Below, in pieces: positions 60,741 to 64,000 of a stretch of DNA of 64,000 nucleotides. The position numbers were made by a program, and so were the translations under genes. Within the stretch, counting starts at the first letter, position 1. Every line of letters begins with the position of its first letter. Source of the DNA: Paralithodes platypus (lineage: Eukaryota; Arthropoda; Malacostraca; Decapoda; Lithodidae); NCBI GenBank assembly GCA_032716605.1, contig CM064505.1, positions 45,066,062-45,130,061 on the forward strand. The letters run 5' to 3'. The notes beneath the pieces are model-generated. The model saw only the letters and a program-made list of their open reading frames with translations. It made no database searches and was not told the origin of the DNA.

Positions 60741-61480
60741 TGTGTATTTTATAAGCTGCCAGTTTGTTCACCCTATGGGTATGAAAGAGACAAAAGGCAA
60801 AGATACCTTTAACAAGTGTCTTCCCCATAGTTGCTATTTTAAGCTTATTTGTGTGTGTGAGGGAGAGAGATAGAGTGTGTGTGTGTGTATTGGAAAGACG
60901 TGTGATTTAATTGTTTAGTGTAGTTTCATGAATAGAATGAGGGGTGTTTGTGAAAGCTAGCTGGATTACTCTCTGTGTAGGTGAGACAAATTACAGAAAC
61001 AGTGAGGGAAGCCAGACAAATGAAACAGGAGTTCCAGTAACTCCTTATCACATACCTATGAGGCCTCCCCTGGGTATTGCTCTACTCGATTGGTGTCTGT
61101 CTACAATCGTTCCCAATTTGAGTCCTGCAAAAAAAGTTGCATGTGGTACGAAATATGATTTCTCCCTTGGGTGCTTTTCTTACATTCATTCTGGTTGACA
61201 ACAGACGACTATATTTAGCTTAAGAAGTATCTCTATGAATCGAAGAGGCAAGACTTATTAATTAACCTTTTGTCTTCCCTGGAGGTCCTTCCAAGATCAC
61301 TAAAATCGTCTAATGATAGCAAGATGGAAATATGACTGGGTGTAACTGCTGTGTTTTAATAACTAAGGATGTGACACAAATGTGTAACTTAAATGACAGA
61401 CTGAGTATGTGTGATTGTGTGTTTATAACTCTGGAACTCTCTCTCTATCAATCTTTCCTTCATTCTATGGCTTAGACTGC
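60741..61480. other. LINE scraps, (GT)n and a diverged family A-like copy
   Basis: GACAAAAGGCAAAGATACC at 60789 is an inverted LINE 3' scrap; (GT)n lies at 60856-60890. ATTCTGGTTGACAACAGACGA to GATCACTAAAATCGTCTAATG (61185-61300) looks like a decayed A copy. From about 61425, CTGGAACTCTCTCTCTATCA is the LINE C-terminal region interrupted at 61482. Confidence 0.6.
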
Positions 61481-61481
61481 T

Positions 61482-61838
61482 TTAACCCTTTCACCACCAT
61501 GACGTAATTTTTATCCTATTTGAACTACCATTAGGGTATTTTCTTTAGCTTAGGCCTATAATCCACTTCTAAGACTCGAAGGGGTATAGGCTATGCGATC
61601 TCAATAAAGCCTCTGAACAGTATAGGGCCTTCTTAAACTGCTTATAATCGTCTAATTTTAACCAGAATCAAAGGTAAAAAGGTGTCATGGTGCTGAAGGG
61701 GTTAAAAGGTGTCATGGTGCTGAAGGGGTTAAAGGTGTCATGGTGCTGAAGGGGTTAAAAGGTGTCATGGTGCTGAAGGGGTTAAAAGGTGTCATGGTGC
61801 TGAAGGGGTTAAAAGGTGTCATGGTGCTGAAAGGGTTA
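61482..61838. mobile_element. Family A element with its right end amplified six times
   Basis: TTAACCCTTTCACCACCATG (61482) to GGTGTCATGGTGCTGAAGGGG-TTAA (61702-61705) is the element. The 27-28 bp right end AAGGTGTCATGGTGCTGAAG plus GGGTTAA then repeats in tandem to 61838, about six copies in total, each containing TTAA. It interrupts a LINE 3' end: LINE sequence precedes it (to GACTGCTT) and resumes after it (AATTTCGTGTGTCCAGGC). Confidence 0.9.
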
Positions 61839-62125
61839 AATTTCGTGTGTCCAGGCATTTTGACTTCAACGTCCCTTGAATTTGGCTCTGTCACTTTTAA
61901 TTTGTGGGAAGACACTCGCTACAGGCAACGTGCCTGTTGTCTCCTTCATACACATAAACAAAAGTGTGTGACTAACTGATTGATTTTTGTGTATGTGGTT
62001 GAGGGAGACAAAAGTCGAAACTGCCTGTGGCGAGTGCCTCCCCCAGAGTTGAAAGAGTGACAGGGCCAAAACCAAGGCATGCTCGAGCCAAACTGTCTGG
62101 ACACACGGAGTTTGAAGCAATTTAA
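61839..62125. pseudogene. Two LINE 3' ends in opposite orientation
   Basis: TTTCGTGTGTCCAGGCATTT to CTGTTGTCTCCTTC (61839-61950, plus) faces GACAAAAGTCGAAACTGCC to TGTCTGGACACACGG (62006-62115, minus). They form an inverted pair about 55 bp apart. Confidence 0.78.
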
Positions 62126-62129
62126 GTAA

Positions 62130-62495
62130 TAGGATGAGGGAAAGATGAAGGACAGATTGACTGGGTGTAACTGACTGTATGTTTATAACTAAATGTGTGA
62201 CTAACTGGCTGACTAACTGATTGATTGACTGACTGGATTCAACTGACTGTGTTTATAAATAAATGTGTAACTAACTGGTTGACTAACTGATTGATTGATT
62301 GACTGGGTGTAACTGAATGTGTGTTTATAACTAACTGTGTGACTAACTGGCTGACTAACTGATTGATTGACTGGGTGTTACTGTGTGTGTATTATTAACT
62401 GTGTGACTAACTGGGTGTAACTGACTGTGTGTTTATAACTACCTGTGTGACTAACTGATTGACTGACTGTGTGTGTGTGTGTGTGTGTGTGTAAT
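62130..62495 (+). repeat. Minisatellite of ACTGACTGTGT / TAACTGATTGATTGACTG units
   Basis: Blocks such as GGGTGTAACTGACTGTGTGT, TTATAACTAAATGTGTGAC and TAACTGGCTGACTAACTG recur several times with variation. (GT)n lies at 62468-62492. A related block occurs at 61330-61420. Confidence 0.88.
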
Positions 62496-63574
62496 AACAT
62501 ATAGGCATATCAATGTTCTATATCACACCAACAGGTATATGTAGATTTAAATGACACTAACTAAATGCCATATATAGTATATATATTATGTACGTTTAAT
62601 AAGATCTTAATGACACCAATATATATAATATTTAAACCATTATGTAATCCATAACTCTTTATTCTTACACATTGAAATTCATACGCATATAATTAAGTAA
62701 TCCCTTTCTCCGATTATCTACACAAAATACAAGTTAATATAATTAACAATCTGATTAATCAATAAACGATGCACTTCGTAAATATAAATATATATAACTA
62801 ATAAGAAAAGACAAGGGAATATTGGGTAAAAATAAATATCTCTAAGTAATGCCGGGTTGGGGTAGGGTAGGTTGGGGGAGGGGGAGGGTTGAGAGAGAAC
62901 TGAGCTCTGACTGCGGGTTGGCCGCCCGTTCGCCCAAAATCACGCCCTCAAATATTGGACCTACGACATTCTAACTTGTCGCAATTGATTTACCGTGAAT
63001 TTTGACCCCGATTTACCGTGAATTTTGACCCCTTTTTTGTAAAGGTTTTTATAGCAATTTTAATATCAGCCTCTTATTCCGTCTGGTTTGGCTGCAAATC
63101 GCATTTTTCCATGCAAAATATGGCATGGCCGTAACTTTTGCATTTTTTGAGCTACGGGGTTAAAACTTTGACACAATATGCATAAATATATTTTGAGAAA
63201 TGGATTTTTTCACTTTTTCGAAATTTTTATTTTTAATGAAGTTATTGGACATTTAAGCCTTATTTATTTTATTAATTACCTGTAGATCGGTAGATTACGT
63301 ATATATTATGTCCTTGTTATCAAGCATTACACATATGTTAAATAAAACAATTGAATATTACTAATTAATAATATATCTGTCGCAGATATGTATTATATAA
63401 GCACAATATACACCCTAGAGCCTAGATACTCACACGTTTGTTACACAGCATAGCGAGTCAGTCACAACTTATGTTACATGCTTAGTTATATACTGTACAA
63501 TCAGTTAGTTATACTCAGTCAAACAATCAGTTAGTCACACAGTTAGTTACAGTCAGTTAGTCAACTCTATTCCC
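62496..63574. other. AT-rich intergenic sequence, no gene seen
   Basis: It has a G-rich run at 62858-62892 and a 21 bp tandem pair containing ATTTACCGTGAATTTTGACC (62989-63031). A GTTAGT/CAGT-rich stretch lies at 63440-63560. Nothing else is recognised. Confidence 0.55.
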
Positions 63575-64000
63575 AAACCAGTGTTTTCCTATAGCTTTCC
63601 TAAATCTAAACTTATCAAACTTGAAACCATTTGAGCGGGTTATGTCGCCGTTCTTTAGATTTAATACCTAATCTATATCGCCTTTATTTATACCTTTCAT
63701 CCATGTATACCTATATCGTGTCTCCCATACATCTTCGTTTTTCTAGTGAGTGCAAGCCTAAGGCTTTCAACCTCTCCTCATACGATAACTTTCTAATAAT
63801 ATGTATAATTTTCGTCATTCTTCTTTGGACTGCCTCTAAAGAGTCGATATCCATTCTGTAATAAGGGCACCAAAATTGGACAGCATAGTCTAAATGGGGT
63901 CTTACTAGTGCTAAGTATAGCTTTAAGAAAACTTCAGCAGTCCTGTTGCTAACACTCCTAGACATGAATCCTAGCAATCTATTTGCCCTGTTCCTAACAC
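63575..64000 (-). pseudogene. LINE reverse-transcriptase C-terminal region, cut by the window edge
   Basis: The frame at 63711-63977 reads LGFMSRSVSNRTAEVFLKLY, LALVRPHLDYAVQFWCPYYR, DSLEAVQRRMTKIIHIIRKL and SYEERLKALGLHSLEKRR, the thumb/C-terminal region of CR1/jockey-type reverse transcriptases. A frameshift near 63711 leads to YRYTWMKGINKG and, near 63600-63640, TRSNGFKFDKFRFRKAIGK. That last block matches TRTNGFKLDKFSFRKDIGK in the copy at 20395-20745, so both are one LINE family. The palm lies beyond the right edge. The 3' end is just below 63600. Confidence 0.88.

Overview
This is a repeat-dominated stretch of an animal nuclear genome, most likely a crustacean (probably decapod). The (TTAGG/CCTAA) arrays are arthropod-type telomere repeats. 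Long (TA)n, (GA)n and poly-C tracts, many broken LINE reverse transcriptases and tRNA-derived SINEs fit the same picture. The organism call is an inference. I found no convincing conserved host gene with a full exon set. The best host-like candidate is one PHD-finger-type exon near 32.7-33.0 kb.

Layout. 0-7 kb: two broken LINEs (721-2076 minus, 3484-5487 plus), minisatellites, a (TA)n block and a CT-rich tract. 7-8.8 kb: several short inverted-repeat elements. 8.77-14.02 kb: a 5.2 kb minisatellite with long C-runs. 14-26.7 kb: dense nested short DNA elements, LINE 3' ends, a SINE and a telomere-like higher-order array. 26.7-36.9 kb: more unique sequence with a nested LINE, interstitial TTAGG arrays, a SINE and the PHD exon. 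36.9-39.6 kb: a minisatellite of 21/33 bp units. 39.6-50.2 kb: TTAA-ended elements, SINEs, a LINE with ORF1 and endonuclease, and a 0.7 kb near-perfect palindrome. 50.15-55.74 kb: a 5.6 kb TIR-bounded transposon with one long, twice-frameshifted coding region. 55.8-64 kb: further short elements, a perfect 43 bp tandem array, LINE 3' ends and another LINE at the right edge.

I use letters for repeat families defined only from this window. A: ~210 bp palindromic TTAA element, ends TTAA-CCCTTTCAGTACCGG. B: 330-385 bp TTAA element, ends TTAAGGGGAGAtggg, core TGGCGAGCGATAGCGAGCC, with a palindromic subtype B2. C: ~220 bp palindrome, ends near TAGTCTATTCGCTG. D: ends taaaGCCGGTGTCACACGAGCG. E: ~215-250 bp, ends TA-C(A/G)GTCGCGCTAATAAGT. 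F: foldback of CAACCAGT units with a TTAGG apex. G: ends GGGTGTCAAACG.

Three observations stand out. First, the 5.6 kb transposon encodes a duplicated zinc module, a putative RNase H-like (DDE-type) core and a C-terminal FEN1/XPG-like (PIN) nuclease followed by a CXC cysteine motif. Second, known repeat units repeatedly carry TA-NNN-TA insertions (CAG/CTG, CGG/CCG, GGC/GCC), the expected shape of Tc1/mariner excision footprints, and family E ends predict two of these classes. Third, families A and B repeatedly abut through a single shared TTAA, and one paralogous empty site supports TTAA target duplication (piggyBac-like).
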